A stretch of 6,619 nucleotides of DNA. Origin: an uncultured Clostridia bacterium (GTDB lineage: Bacteria > Bacillota > Clostridia > Oscillospirales > Acutalibacteraceae). The stretch covers positions 1-6,619 of the forward strand of contig CALYOC010000041.1 of NCBI GenBank assembly GCA_945227095.1, written 5' to 3'. Positions 6,346 through 6,619 of the stretch are shown in pieces. A program made the position numbers and the translations under genes. Below the pieces are notes generated by a model, which searched no databases, was not told where the DNA came from, and saw only the letters and a program-made list of their open reading frames with translations. Each line of letters opens with the position of its first letter. The stretch's first letter is position 1.

Positions 6346-6376
6346 AAACGGCCTGTATTAAAAATATAGACCGTTT
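6346..6376. terminator. Stem-loop between serC and the DUF1015 gene
   Basis: AAACGG at 6346-6351 pairs with CCGTTT at 6371-6376. After one mismatch, CTGTATT (6353-6359) pairs with AATATAG (6363-6369), including one G-T wobble. On the minus strand the stem ends in CCGTTT followed by AAAAT, so the T run is only three. On the plus strand five T residues follow, but no plus-strand gene ends here. It may partly attenuate transcription out of serC; read-through into the DUF1015 gene is plausible. Confidence 0.35.
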
Positions 6377-6387
6377 TTATTAACTAA

Positions 6388-6619
6388 TTATGAATTTTTC
6401 TGTTCAAAGTCCTTCATAAACTCAACGAGCGCCTTTACACCTTCAACAGGCATAGCGTTGTAGATAGAGGCTCTCATACCTCCGACGGTGCGGTGTCCCT
6501 TGAGGTTTACAAAACCTGCATCCGCCGCTTCGGCGATAAACTTCTTCTCAAGCTCCTCATCACCTATTACGAACGGAACATTCATTATAGAGCGGTCCTC
6601 GGGAACAACGGTGCCCTTG
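6388..6619 (-). CDS. serC: Phosphoserine aminotransferase, C-terminal part (cut by window edge)
   Basis: The last 76 complete codons of SerC, the PLP-dependent class V aminotransferase that converts 3-phosphohydroxypyruvate and glutamate to phosphoserine and 2-oxoglutarate in serine synthesis (also used in the PLP pathway of some bacteria). The reading frame stays open to the right edge, where it reads [14 protein letters not shown]. The internal ATG at 6585 is therefore not the start. The diagnostic end is [18 protein letters not shown] followed by [17 protein letters not shown]; the GHR and [10 protein letters not shown] residues belong to the substrate-binding part of the family. The catalytic lysine lies outside the window. 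The DUF1015 gene follows 100 nt downstream on the same strand. Confidence 0.95.
   Translation of the reverse strand, partial: KGTVVPEDRSIMNVPFVIGDEELEKKFIAEAADAGFVNLKGHRTVGGMRASIYNAMPVEGVKALVEFMKDFEQKNS

Noticed and set aside
1..6619. CRISPR array, transposase, phage genes, toxin-antitoxin or defence cassette.
   Set aside because: None was found on either strand. Repeats are limited to the lipoprotein linkers and hairpins, and every long frame belongs to a common chromosomal family or a lipoprotein.

Overview
The window looks like chromosomal DNA from a low-to-mid GC anaerobic Firmicute, most likely a gut-type member of class Clostridia (Ruminococcaceae/Oscillospiraceae-like). This rests on strong GGAGG-type ribosome binding sites, two secreted lipoproteins with S/T/P- and DKDG-rich linkers, and protein families typical of that group (DUF1015 beside serC, a SERCA-like Ca2+ ATPase, a short low-molecular-weight phosphatase). 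It is an inference; there is no rRNA or other marker gene here.

Layout from left to right. 88-549 (+): a low-molecular-weight protein tyrosine phosphatase, the only plus-strand gene. 550-745: a convergent intergenic region with three stem-loops, including a perfect 14-bp inverted repeat around a 46-nt loop. 746-3466 (-): a complete P-type (P2A/SERCA-like) calcium-transporting ATPase. Its best start is an ATG behind GGAGG, not the upstream TTG. 3467-3581: a leader holding a nested inverted repeat. 3582-4274 (-) and 4278-4979 (-): two tandem, related lipoproteins separated by 3 nt. 4980-5051: a probable lipoprotein promoter with a dyad. 5052-6287 (-): a complete DUF1015-family protein. 6288-6387: a short gap with one stem-loop. 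6388-6619 (-): the 3' end of serC (phosphoserine aminotransferase), cut by the right edge.

All minus-strand genes run the same way: serC, DUF1015, lipoprotein 1, lipoprotein 2, Ca2+ ATPase. serC and DUF1015 probably belong together in serine metabolism. The two lipoproteins are almost certainly one transcription unit. Whether the ATPase shares their transcript is open, because neither a clear terminator nor a clear promoter was found in the 115-nt gap.

The window is mostly ordinary core genome. No mobile element, CRISPR array, intact tRNA or new defence system is visible. The points most worth following are the DUF1015-serC linkage with its ParB/SerK-like DGHHR motif, the repeat-bearing lipoprotein pair beside a calcium pump, and the switch-like palindrome at the convergent gene junction.
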